From the NCBI GenBank assembly GCA_949284695.1, contig CASDWJ010000025.1, positions 1-64,000 on the forward strand: 64,000 nucleotides of DNA, written 5' to 3'. The DNA comes from an uncultured Christensenella sp. (lineage in GTDB: Bacteria; Bacillota; Clostridia; Christensenellales; UBA3700). Made by a program: the position numbers and the translations under genes. Shown here one piece after another: positions 52,705 to 61,800 of this stretch; the stretch's first letter is position 1, and each line of letters opens with the position of its first letter. The notes under the pieces were generated by a model. It ran no database searches, was not told the DNA's origin, and saw only the letters and a program-made list of their open reading frames with translations.

Positions 52705-53556
52705 ATGCAAAAGCAAGCGGTAAGGGCATTGAAGCCGAGAAGAAACAGAATATGGGAGCTTGATTTTCTGCGCGGAGTATGCGTGCTGCTGATGATTTTC
52801 GATCACTTTATGTTCGATATCGGCGACATATTCGGCGGACCGTGGGCGGCTGCGCAGGACACCGACTTTTTTATAGGTCTGTACGAGCGCGCGCAGGTGT
52901 ATGCCGAAAGTCCGCTTAGGCTAGTCACCCGAGATATCGTCGTATGGATATTCGCGCTTCTTTGCGGGATCTCCTGTTCGTTTTCGAGAAGCAATCTCAA
53001 GCGCGGCGTAGAAGTCGCGGTGTTTGCTCTGATAATCACGGCGGTCACCACGTATATGGAAATGCCGATAAAATTCGGCATTCTGCATATGTTCGCGGTC
53101 GCGATACTTTTGTGGGTGCTCATCAACTTCATAGCGCGCAAGGACGCGTGGAGAACGGCTGTGATATGTCTGGCAGTCGGAATTATGATAATAATAATAA
53201 ACGAATTCTGCAAGGCAAGATACGCGTTGGACGAACAGGCTTTTGCGGACAACAACGACTGGTATTTCATTGCGGAGTGGATGCTGGGCAACGAAAGGAG
53301 TTTCTATTCTGCCGACTATTACCCGATATTCCCGTCGGTCGGGTATATGCTTATCGGTGCGGGCGTTGCGCCTCTGTTGTACCCGAAGAAGCGATCGCTC
53401 CTGCCGTGGCTGGGGGAGTACGACTGGCACGCGCCTTTCGACTTCTGGGGCAGGATCGCGATCTGGGTGTACGTGCTTCATCAGGTTGTCATCGCGGTGA
53501 TACTTGCGGCGATAAGCTGGCTTTTCATCACTCCGGGCGATTTTGTTATAATATAG
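52705..53556 (+). CDS. DUF1624 family membrane protein (HGSNAT/YeiB-like)
   Basis: A 283-aa multi-pass membrane protein of the DUF1624 (heparan-alpha-glucosaminide N-acetyltransferase catalytic-like) family. The signature is at the N-terminus: RIWELDFLRGVCVLLMIFDH, with the family's conserved Asp and His. About seven hydrophobic segments follow, including IVVWIFALLCGISCSFSRSN, GVEVAVFALIITAVTTYMEM, FAVAILLWVLINFI and IWVYVLHQVVIAVILAAI. Relatives transfer acyl groups across membranes to sugars, but the bacterial substrate is unknown. The mRNA appears leaderless. CACGG/CCGTG (53566-53582) could form a weak terminator downstream. Confidence 0.85.
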   Translation: MQKQAVRALKPRRNRIWELDFLRGVCVLLMIFDHFMFDIGDIFGGPWAAAQDTDFFIGLYERAQVYAESPLRLVTRDIVVWIFALLCGISCSFSRSNLKRGVEVAVFALIITAVTTYMEMPIKFGILHMFAVAILLWVLINFIARKDAWRTAVICLAVGIMIIIINEFCKARYALDEQAFADNNDWYFIAEWMLGNERSFYSADYYPIFPSVGYMLIGAGVAPLLYPKKRSLLPWLGEYDWHAPFDFWGRIAIWVYVLHQVVIAVILAAISWLFITPGDFVII

Positions 53557-53634
53557 GAAACAGACACGGGTACGAAAAAACCGTGCGCATATAATCAGTA
53601 AAATAAAGGCGCGTAAAGCGTTTTCGGAGGCTAT

Positions 53635-54465
53635 ATGGAGTGCAATCACGACTGTTCGTCATGCGCGTCCGCAAGTTGCGGCGAGCGTAAAGAGGAACAA
53701 AAGAAAGAGGGCGCAAAATTTGTAAAAAAGGTCATTGCCGTAGTCAGCGGCAAGGGCGGCGTGGGCAAGTCTCTCGTCAGCGCGTTGACGGCGAGCGCTC
53801 TCGGCAAACAGGGCGCAAAAGTAGCCGTACTCGACGCTGACGTGACCGGTCCTTCGATGGGCAAGGTGTTCGGCGTTACGGCTAAGGCGTACAGCGACGG
53901 CAACATGATAGTGCCTGCGGTCACCAAGGGCGGCGCAAAGCTGATATCGGTCAACATGATGCTCGCCAGCGAGGACGATCCCGTCATATGGCGCGGTCCG
54001 CTCATCGCGAACATGGTGCAGCAGTTCTGGAGCGACGTCAACTGGGGAGAGGTGGATTACATGGTGGTCGATATGCCTCCCGGCACGGGGGACGTGCCGC
54101 TGACCGTGTTCCAGAGCCTGCCCGTCGACGGCATACTCATCGTCACTTCTCCGCAGGAACTCGTCTCGATGATAGTTGCCAAGGCGCTCAAAATGGCATC
54201 TATGATGGACGTGCCCGTACTCGGAGTCGTCGAGAACATGAGTTATTTCGAGTGCGACGGATGCGGTAAAAGACATTATATTTACGGCGAGTCGAAAGCG
54301 GAAGAAGTCTGTAAAAAGTACGGCGTGAAACTCCTTGCGAGGCTGCCGATCGACCCGGGTCTCGCAAAACTGTGCGACGAGGGCAGGATAGAGGACGCGG
54401 AGTGCAAAGAACTCGCGCCCGCGGTCGAAGCCGTAGTCAAGGCAAAAAAGCGCAAGCGTGCATAA
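53635..54465 (+). CDS. mrp: Mrp/NBP35-type iron-sulfur carrier ATPase
   Basis: A 276-aa P-loop ATPase of the Mrp/ApbC family that carries and transfers Fe-S clusters in the cytoplasm. N-terminal Cys cluster C3, C7, C10, C15 (MECNHDCSSCASASC), as in NBP35-like members; deviant Walker A GKGGVGKS (residues 39-46); VLDADVTGPSMGKVFG; MVVDMPPGTGDVPLTVFQSL; ENMSYFECDGCGKRHYIYGE with the CxxC pair of a bridging cluster. The C-terminus LLARLPIDPGLAKLCDEG is typical. CGGAGG precedes the start. A terminator follows, so it is monocistronic. Confidence 0.93.
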   Translation: MECNHDCSSCASASCGERKEEQKKEGAKFVKKVIAVVSGKGGVGKSLVSALTASALGKQGAKVAVLDADVTGPSMGKVFGVTAKAYSDGNMIVPAVTKGGAKLISVNMMLASEDDPVIWRGPLIANMVQQFWSDVNWGEVDYMVVDMPPGTGDVPLTVFQSLPVDGILIVTSPQELVSMIVAKALKMASMMDVPVLGVVENMSYFECDGCGKRHYIYGESKAEEVCKKYGVKLLARLPIDPGLAKLCDEGRIEDAECKELAPAVEAVVKAKKRKRA

Positions 54466-54500
54466 AAATTCATTGCAAACGCGATTATTCGTAAAATAAT

Positions 54501-54532
54501 ATCCGTCCGCAACTTTGGTGGGCGGATTTTTG
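54501..54532 (+). terminator. Terminator of the Mrp gene
   Basis: ATCCGTCC (54501-54508) pairs with GGGCGGAT (54520-54527, one G-U), followed by TTTTTGT. Confidence 0.82.
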
Positions 54533-54634
54533 TCGTAAAAAGAGGCTTGGAGAGAGCAAAACGTAGCGGTTTTGTAAAAAATTCCGTTATGCAACAAAAA
54601 AACGAAAAAACTCTTTTATTTTATCGGATATCTA

Positions 54635-54643
54635 TGCTATAAT
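54635..54643 (+). promoter_or_regulatory. Extended -10 promoter of the ABC importer operon
   Basis: TGC-TATAAT (TG at 54635, hexamer 54638-54643) with no good -35; the surrounding DNA is AT-rich. Confidence 0.65.
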
Positions 54644-54688
54644 ATTTCCAATATTCAAAAAATCCGTATAATACGGAAGGAGAGAATT

Positions 54689-55678
54689 ATGAAGAAGATT
54701 TTAGTTTTAACTATATTGCTCGTAGTGCTCGTTACGGGTTGTTTCGCGCTTGTGGCATGTCGTCCAGATGCTGATTATGTAATAGGTATAATACAGCCGC
54801 AGGAGCACGTTGCTCTTTCAAACGCAAGAACGAGTTTTCAGGACGAATTAACAAAATTAATAGAGAATGATGGAAAAACTGTTCATTTTGACTATCAGAA
54901 TGCTAATAACGATGCATCTATGATCGGTACGATGATCGATAAATTTGTAAATGCGAAATACGATATGATTTATGCGATCGCAACGCCGGCGGCTCAGGTT
55001 GCAGCGGATAAAACCGTTGAAAACAAAATACCGGTTTTGTTCAATGCGGTTACAGATGCTGCCTCTGCCAACATTATTGAAGATAATAATGCACCCGGAG
55101 CAAATGTTACCGGCGTGTCAGATATGAATCCTATGGAAGAACAGGTGTCTTTGATGCAGCTTCTTATGGGGGGAGGTACTGATTTTAAGGTCGGCATCAT
55201 GTATTCTACAAACGAAGACAATTCCAAGATTCAGAAAGACACGATAGAATCAATTTGTGCAGAACGCGGCATTGAGACTGTTTCGGTTGGAGTTATGGAT
55301 TACAACGAAATAGACGGAAAATTGGCTTCGCTTAAAAACAGCGGTGCAGACATCGTATATTTGCCCACTGATAATATGCTTGCTGAAAACGCAACGACAG
55401 TAAACGATTGCAATATTGAGAACGGCTATATGCTGCCTATCGTTTGCGGCGAGGGCGGTATGAACGATGCTTGCGGGGTTGCAACTGTAAGCGTTGATTA
55501 TAAAGAGCTCGGCAAAATAGCTGCTCAAATGGCTTACGAAATCCTCGTGGAAGGAAAAGATCCCTCTACGATGGCTGTACGTTATCAGACTGAAGGGATC
55601 AAATATTCTATAAATACTAAAGTAGCTGGCGAAATCGGATTCGATATTCCCGATTCCGTTATCGAATTGGCTCAATAA
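54689..55678 (+). CDS. ABC importer substrate-binding lipoprotein (TrpX-like)
   Basis: A 329-aa solute-binding protein of the ABC_sub_bind (PF04392/TrpX) family. Signal peptide MKKILVLTILLVVLVTGCFA with lipobox LVAC (Cys about residue 24; an earlier VTGC is an alternative). Family features: YVIGIIQPQEHVALSNARTS, MIYAIATPAAQVAADKT, IPVLFNAVTDAASANIIE, GANVTGVSDMNPMEEQVSLM, and CGEGGMNDACGVATVSVDY. Relatives bind tryptophan or other aromatic or sugar ligands; the substrate here is not determined. GAAGGAGAG precedes the start. The gene is clearly more AT-rich than the genes before and after it, suggesting horizontal replacement. Confidence 0.9.
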   Translation: MKKILVLTILLVVLVTGCFALVACRPDADYVIGIIQPQEHVALSNARTSFQDELTKLIENDGKTVHFDYQNANNDASMIGTMIDKFVNAKYDMIYAIATPAAQVAADKTVENKIPVLFNAVTDAASANIIEDNNAPGANVTGVSDMNPMEEQVSLMQLLMGGGTDFKVGIMYSTNEDNSKIQKDTIESICAERGIETVSVGVMDYNEIDGKLASLKNSGADIVYLPTDNMLAENATTVNDCNIENGYMLPIVCGEGGMNDACGVATVSVDYKELGKIAAQMAYEILVEGKDPSTMAVRYQTEGIKYSINTKVAGEIGFDIPDSVIELAQ

Positions 55679-55686
55679 GGATTATA

Positions 55687-56856
55687 ATGGACACTTTATT
55701 AAACGGTTTAAATCAGGGAATAGTCTGGGCAGTGCTTGCTTTGGGAGTATTTATATCGTTCAGATTGCTTGACTTTGCTGATTTGACTTGCGAGGGAAGT
55801 TTTACTCTCGGAGCGATAACGAGTTCGGTGTTGCTTATGGATTCGCAAATGAATCCCATTTTGACTTGTATTATTGCTTTCTTGGTAGGCGCATTGGCAG
55901 GTCTTATAACAGGTGTATTAAATACTAAATTGAAGATACCTGCTATATTGTCGGGCATCCTTACTCTTACCGCGTTGTCATCTATCAATTTGTTAGTATC
56001 TGGCGCCAGGTCATCAATTGGGCTTAGAGGAGCAGATAGATTTTATTCTTGGCTTAATATAGGCATTAAAAATGCTACGTTGGTTTCGGGAATCATCATT
56101 TTAATAGTGATAATCGGCGCCATGTATTGGTTTTTCGGGACAGAAGCCGGAAGCGCTATAAGAGCTACGGGTGATAATGAAAAGATGTGTCGTGCTCAGG
56201 GCATAAATACTGACAATACCAAGATAATCGGGCTTATGCTGTCAAACGCACTTATATCATTGTCGGGAGCCCTTGTGGCACAGCAACAGGGTACGGCTAC
56301 ATTAAGCATGGGCACGGGTGCTATCGTAATAGGACTTGCATCTGTAATAATCGGAGAAACTTTGATACCTATTAAAAGAAACTTTGCATTAACTCTTGTA
56401 AGCATTATTATAGGTAGCATAGTATACCGCATAATATTCGTTTATGTGCTTCTCGTCGGACTCGATACAGAATATATCAAGCTGATAACCGCGATAATAG
56501 TCGTCATAGCTCTCTGCCTGCCTATGATAAAGGCAAAGACGCTTGCGTTTGTAAAGACTACTGATAAGTATCTGATAAACAAGTACCCGAAATACGCAGA
56601 ATACGCAAAGAAGCGAGACGACAACAAAGAGGCTAAAAAGCAGGCGGCGAAGGAAAAACTGCTTGCCGACATAAAATCGCTGACAGAACAGCTGAAGACG
56701 TGCACGGACGAAAAGACTGTCAGAAAACAGCACGCAAAGCTGGTCAGAGCAAAAGAAAAGTATGTTGAAAAATACGGCTCCAAAGAACTTGAAGAAGCTG
56801 AAGAAAAAGAAGTCGGATCGATTTCTGTCGCCGCGGTCGGAGGTGAGGACAAATGA
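55687..56856 (+). CDS. ABC importer permease (TrpY-like) with C-terminal extension
   Basis: A 389-aa branched-chain-type permease. About nine hydrophobic segments in residues 1-290 (GIVWAVLALGVFISFRLLDF, CIIAFLVGALAGLITGVLNT, VSGIIILIVIIGAMYWFFGT). The coupling region AIRATGDNEKMCRAQGINTD meets the ATPase. Relatives are about 290-310 aa; the last ~95 residues here are an extra Lys/Glu-rich coiled coil (KKRDDNKEAKKQAAKEKLLA, and following). Base composition switches from AT-rich to the local GC-rich style near base 56440, before the extension, so this gene looks mosaic. It overlaps the ATPase start by 4 nt (ATGA). Confidence 0.9.
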   Translation: MDTLLNGLNQGIVWAVLALGVFISFRLLDFADLTCEGSFTLGAITSSVLLMDSQMNPILTCIIAFLVGALAGLITGVLNTKLKIPAILSGILTLTALSSINLLVSGARSSIGLRGADRFYSWLNIGIKNATLVSGIIILIVIIGAMYWFFGTEAGSAIRATGDNEKMCRAQGINTDNTKIIGLMLSNALISLSGALVAQQQGTATLSMGTGAIVIGLASVIIGETLIPIKRNFALTLVSIIIGSIVYRIIFVYVLLVGLDTEYIKLITAIIVVIALCLPMIKAKTLAFVKTTDKYLINKYPKYAEYAKKRDDNKEAKKQAAKEKLLADIKSLTEQLKTCTDEKTVRKQHAKLVRAKEKYVEKYGSKELEEAEEKEVGSISVAAVGGEDK

Positions 56857-57635
56857 CGATGCTCAGTCTTAAAAACGTGTCCAAGACCTTCAACATAGGC
56901 ACGATAAACGAAAAGAAGGCGATAATCAATCTGTCGCTCGACGTCGAAGAGGGCGATTTCATCACCGTTATCGGCGGCAACGGCGCGGGCAAGTCTACGC
57001 TTCTCAACCTGATCGCGGGCGTATATATCCCCGAAGAAGGCACGATAGAGCTTGACGGGCAGAACGTCACGAAACTCAAGGAATACAAACGCGCGAAGTA
57101 TCTCGGCAGAGTCTTTCAGGATCCGATGACGGGTACCGCGGCGAATATGGAGATACAGGAAAATCTCGCACTCGCATACCGCAGAGGCAAATTCCGCGGT
57201 CTGTCCTGGGGCGTTACGCACAGGGAGAAAGTCGAGTTCAAGAGCCAGCTCAAAATACTCGGTCTCGGTCTCGAGGACAGGCTGACCGCCAAGGTCGGAC
57301 TGCTGTCGGGCGGGCAGAGACAGGCTCTGACTCTGCTTATGGCGACGATGAAGAAACCCAAGGTATTGCTTCTCGACGAACACACGGCGGCGCTCGACCC
57401 CAAGACTGCCGAGAAGGTGCTCTCCGTCACAGAGGAACTCGCGGGCAGGAACAACCTGACGACCGTGATGATCACGCACAATATGAAAGACGCGATACGT
57501 TACGGCAACCGTCTGATAATGATGAACGAGGGAAATATCATCTACGACGTGCGCGGAGAGGAAAAGAAAAACCTGACCGTCGCTCAGCTTCTCGACAAAT
57601 TCAAGATAGAAAGCGACAAGATGCTGATGATATAA
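56853..57635 (+). CDS. ABC importer ATP-binding protein (TrpZ-like)
   Basis: A 260-aa ABC ATPase with all motifs: Walker A GGNGAGKST (about residues 42-50), Q-loop RVFQDPMTG, signature LSGGQRQALTLLM, Walker B VLLLDEHTAALDP, H-loop VMITHNMKDA. It powers the importer with the two upstream proteins and is translationally coupled to the permease by an ATGA overlap. Codon use is the GC-rich style of the rest of the window, unlike the first gene of the operon. It is followed by a terminator. Confidence 0.93.
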   Translation: MTMLSLKNVSKTFNIGTINEKKAIINLSLDVEEGDFITVIGGNGAGKSTLLNLIAGVYIPEEGTIELDGQNVTKLKEYKRAKYLGRVFQDPMTGTAANMEIQENLALAYRRGKFRGLSWGVTHREKVEFKSQLKILGLGLEDRLTAKVGLLSGGQRQALTLLMATMKKPKVLLLDEHTAALDPKTAEKVLSVTEELAGRNNLTTVMITHNMKDAIRYGNRLIMMNEGNIIYDVRGEEKKNLTVAQLLDKFKIESDKMLMI

Positions 57636-57646
57636 GACTTCAGACC

Positions 57647-57670
57647 GCCGCGGTACGCCGCGGCTTTTTT
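57647..57670 (+). terminator. Terminator of the ABC importer operon
   Basis: GCCGCGG (57647-57653), loop TACG, CCGCGGC (57658-57664), then six T residues. Confidence 0.92.
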
Positions 57671-57874
57671 ATCGGGAAATTTTGCGTTGCACCGACCGAT
57701 ACGAAGGGAAAGCCGACGGAAAACTGAAAGAAGCGAAAAAGCGGACAGACCGCGCCCGCATGCTCTGCGACGCGACGAGGGCATAAACAAACGACCGTAG
57801 TGCGTGTGCGACAACAGGAGAAGACATGCGCGCCCGCTTGCGGAAAAAGGAGAAAAACGTAAAAAGGAGAAAAT

Positions 57875-58342
57875 ATGAAAAAAATAGCCAGCTTTTGCAT
57901 AGATCATACAAAACTCATGCCCGGCATATATCTGTCGAGGAAGGACAGGAGAGACTGCGTCACAGTCTCCACGTTTGACGTCCGGATCACCGCGCCCAAC
58001 AGGGAGCCGGTGATAGACATGCCCGCTCTGCACACGATAGAACACCTTGCGGCTACCTGGCTGAGAAATTCTGCGATAAAGGACGATGTCGTATATTTCG
58101 GACCCATGGGTTGCCGTACGGGTTGTTATCTGCTCGTGTTCGGAGAGCCTTCGCCCGAGGACGTGGCGTATTATATAAAGGGCGCGTTCGCGTTCATAGC
58201 CGACTACGATGGGGAGATCCCCGGCGCAAAGGCGGAAGAATGCGGCAATTACCTTGAACAAAACCTCGCCATGGCGAAGTATTATGCAAGAAGGTATCTG
58301 AAAGAGCTTGAAGAAAACCCGCGTTTCGAATATCCGGTCTGA
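57875..58342 (+). CDS. luxS: S-ribosylhomocysteine lyase (autoinducer-2 synthase)
   Basis: A 155-aa LuxS that cleaves S-ribosylhomocysteine to homocysteine and DPD, the precursor of autoinducer-2, in methyl-cycle recycling. Zinc ligands H53 and H57 in ALHTIEHL and C123 in AEECGNYLEQN; catalytic C80 in GPMGCRTGCYLLVFG. The family usually has GCRTGFY; the extra Cys at 83 is a small oddity. AAAAAGGAG precedes the start. No S-box (SAM) leader was recognised in the 200-bp region upstream, which is purine-rich with no clear promoter. No pfs (MTA/SAH nucleosidase) gene is in the window. Confidence 0.96.
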   Translation: MKKIASFCIDHTKLMPGIYLSRKDRRDCVTVSTFDVRITAPNREPVIDMPALHTIEHLAATWLRNSAIKDDVVYFGPMGCRTGCYLLVFGEPSPEDVAYYIKGAFAFIADYDGEIPGAKAEECGNYLEQNLAMAKYYARRYLKELEENPRFEYPV

Positions 58343-58378
58343 CGTTTTAACTTGACGACTTCCGATAAAAACGGTTTG

Positions 58379-58413
58379 CGCCCCGCGCCACGAGCGATCG
58401 GGGCGATTTTTTT
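58379..58413 (+). terminator. Terminator of luxS
   Basis: CGCCCCG (58379-58385) pairs with CGGGGCG (58399-58405), followed by A and seven T residues. Confidence 0.9.
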
Positions 58414-58871
58414 GCACGTCGTGAGAGGAACGCCGTCCGGCGGGACGAGAGCTTTGCCTCGGCTTGCGTTGGCGCAAACGGCACAAAGAAGTGTTTTTCT
58501 TTGTTTTTTGTCGATGACGGATATCCGAAAAATGCGCTTATATAGACACGGGTACGAAAATTATTTTCTATGCGTCGGGCGCGTTTCCGATTTGCCGTGC
58601 GGCGCGGGGGGACGCAGAAAAGCGCACGTTTTTGCGACGGCAAGCAGGACGGTATGCGCTTATATGCGGCACGCGCGCGCACATTTTATGGACAAAGCGG
58701 TCACGCGCGCATTAAATATTTTACATTCACCGCGTTGCTTTTTTAAAAAACGTATAATATAATATAAGCGCATTAAAACACATACCAAAAGTTTTATCTC
58801 GCCGCAAAAAACCGTGCGGCAACGAAAAAAGGGGTTCAAAGACGCCGCGGGTGCGGCGCAAGGAGCAAAAT
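58414..58871. other. Gene-free leader region of the InlB-repeat lipoprotein
   Basis: No convincing gene. Two TATAAT hexamers overlap at 58753-58763; the second lies 17 nt after TTGCTT (58735-58740) and is the likely promoter. GACACGGGTACGAAAA (58543-58558) also occurs at 53563-53578 after the DUF1624 gene. An open frame across 58352-58762 overlaps the luxS terminator and lacks a ribosome site. Confidence 0.5.
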
Positions 58872-61800
58872 ATGAAAAAGATCGTTTGGGTTCTGATTAT
58901 CTTATCCGTGGCGCTTTCAGGCGTTTTCGCTTTTGCGGCATGCGATACCGAGGAGAACGGCGAACAGACAGTATTGTCCGACTCGGGCATAAACGCGGTG
59001 CTCTGGGAGGGCAACGCGCTCAACGTCGCGTTTGACGAGGTGGCGACGTTGTTCGGATCCGTGCCGCAGAGAGACGGTTACGTGTTTGGCGGCTGGTATT
59101 TCGACGCGGAGATCTGGCAGGAGCCTGCCGACTACAACGCGGTAGCGGCGGCGGACGACGGCACAGTGGTCTACGCGAGATGGCTGGATATGGACGAGGT
59201 CGTCAAAGTCACTTTCTACGACTGGTCGGACTCGCTCGTGATATACAGCGCTTATTTCCCGATCGGGAGCGATCTCAACGGTTACGTATCCGCTTCAGAC
59301 AAGCCGTCCGACGGGCAGTACGAATACCGTTTTGCGGGATGGGATCAGCCGCTTTCCGACGTCACCGAAGATCTTGAGGTGCGTCCCGTCTACGACGAGA
59401 GGCTGAGGACGTTCACGGTCACGTTCGTCGTGGACGACGTGGTCGTCAGCACGCAGGAGGTCGAGTACGGCGGCGCGGCAACCGCGCCTTCGGATAAGCA
59501 GATAGACGCGGCGCTTCCCACGCAGAAAGGCATGGTCTACGGCTTTGCCGGCTGGAACAAGGCTTTCTCCAACGTGACTTCCGATCTCACGGTCAGCGCA
59601 GATCTCACCTGCGAGTACGCGTTTTATACCGTGACTTTCAATTACGGCGACGGCAAGAGCGAGACTCAGAAGGTCAGATACGGCAGCGACGCGGTCGCGC
59701 CGACCAACGAAAGCGGCAAACTTGACAAGTCGCCCACCGAGAACAACGATTATCTGTTCGTCGGCTGGGACAACAATTACTGTTATGTGACCGAGGACAG
59801 GGTCGTCAATGCGATATACAACGACAACGTCAGATATTTTACCGTCGATTTCTATGACGGAGACGTGCTGTTCTGCCGCAGATACGTACCGCTCGGCGGC
59901 ACGGCGCAGTATCCCGAAGCCGACCCCGTCAAACTTTCTGACGCGACTTACGACTATACTTTCAGCGGTTGGAGCGGCGACGTGACAAACGTGAACAGCG
60001 ACAGAAAGATTTATGCCGAGTACGAGCCGAGCACGAGGAGGTACACCGTGTCGTTCTATGTGGACGGAGTGCTCAAGGGCACGAGGACGGTGGATTACGG
60101 CGGCAGGGTCGAGAGCGTGCCCGAGTTCACTTATGACCAAAGCGTCTATACGTTCAAAGGCTGGGATCAGAATCTCAACAACGTGACGACCGATCTCAAA
60201 GTCAACGCGGTGCTCGAGCTCAACAAGTTTACCGTGACGTTCCAGTACGGCGTCGAGGGCAGTTATGCTACATACACGGTCAGAGACGTCGTCTACGGAC
60301 ACGCCGCAAAGGCGCCCGCGAGCATAGATTTTTCGTCGCACGACACCGATCAGTATCACTATGTGTTCACCGGCTGGAACAAGAATTTCTCCTGCGTGAC
60401 AGAAAACCTGCTGGTCACGGCTACTTACGAAAAGCTGACGAGGGTCTACGCTGTGGATTTTGTCGACGGCGAGGGCAACAGACTTGCGGCGACGCAGTAT
60501 ATCGAATACGGAAGCGCGGCGGCAGAGCCGGGCGCAGAGCAGGTAGCCAAGGCAAGCGACGCGCAGTACGATTACACTTTCACGGGTTGGGACACAGAAG
60601 CGTGGAAAAACGTGACCGGCGCGGTCACCGCGGTCGCGCAATACGACCAACAGATCAGATATTACGATATCGTGTTTATCGCGAAGAACGCGGCGGGCGA
60701 GGACGTCAGATACGCGAACTCTCTCGCTTACGGCAGTGCGATAACGCTTCCCGAAAGCGTTGAGTCGTACAGCGACGAAAAATACGACTATACGTTCGAC
60801 GGCTGGCAGACCGCGGACGGCGCGACGGTTACGGGCGCGGTCAGCGAGACGGCAAGTTATACCAAGACTCTCAGAAAGTTTACCGTGACGTTCAATTACG
60901 GCGACGGCAAGAGCGACGTGCAGACGGTCGGATACGGCTCGTCCGCGACAGAGCCGACGACGGGACTCGAAAAGAGCGAGACGGCGGAATACGAGTATAT
61001 ATTCAAGGGTTGGGACAGCTCCAACTGGCTCAACGTGACCTCCGATCTGACCGTCAACGCGGTCTACATCGAGATGGAAAACTACCACGAGGTGCGCTTC
61101 GTCGCAGATGACGGCGCAACTCTGCTTGCCGAGGTGCAGTACGTCAGATACGGGAAAGACAGCGTGACTCTGCCTTCCGCAGACGGACTCGAAAAGGCTT
61201 CGACGGCGCAGTACGACTATGCGTTCGACGGCTGGAGTTATGAGAACGCGGCGGGCGAGACCGTAACGGTCGCGACGGACGACGCGATATTCTCCAATAT
61301 CGACAGAGACTATACGTTCACCGTGCATTTCGCGGCGACTACCAGAAGCTATGAGATAGCGTTCGTCAGCGACGGAGCCGACGTGCTCGTCACGAGCGCG
61401 CTTTACGGAACGACGCTCTCGGAGATCGCTCCCGCAGATCCCGTCAAAGCGGCGACCGCAAAATATACTTACACTTTCGCAAACTGGGCGGACGAGAGCG
61501 GAAGGGCGGTCGACCTTGCCGCGACTCAGGTCACGGGAGATACGACGCTCAGCGCGGTATTCGACGCGACCGTCAACAAATACACCGTGACTTTCAAATA
61601 CGGCGACGGTCTGACAAAGGAAGTCGAGGTCGGGTACGGCAACGCGGCAACCGCGCCGACTGCGGAAGAAGCCGCAAAAGAGACCACCGCGACGACCAAG
61701 TACATATTCCAAGGGTGGGAGAACGCCAACTGGCTCAACGTGACCGAGGACATAACGGTCAACGCGGTCTACCTCGAGATAGAGGTCTACCACACGGTCA

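Noticed and set aside
57671..57874. SAM riboswitch upstream of luxS
   Set aside because: No S-box core helices or terminator/antiterminator pair could be identified in the 204-bp region.
58352..58762. 136-aa open frame after luxS
   Set aside because: It overlaps the luxS terminator, lacks a ribosome site, and its sequence resembles no protein; composition fits intergenic DNA.
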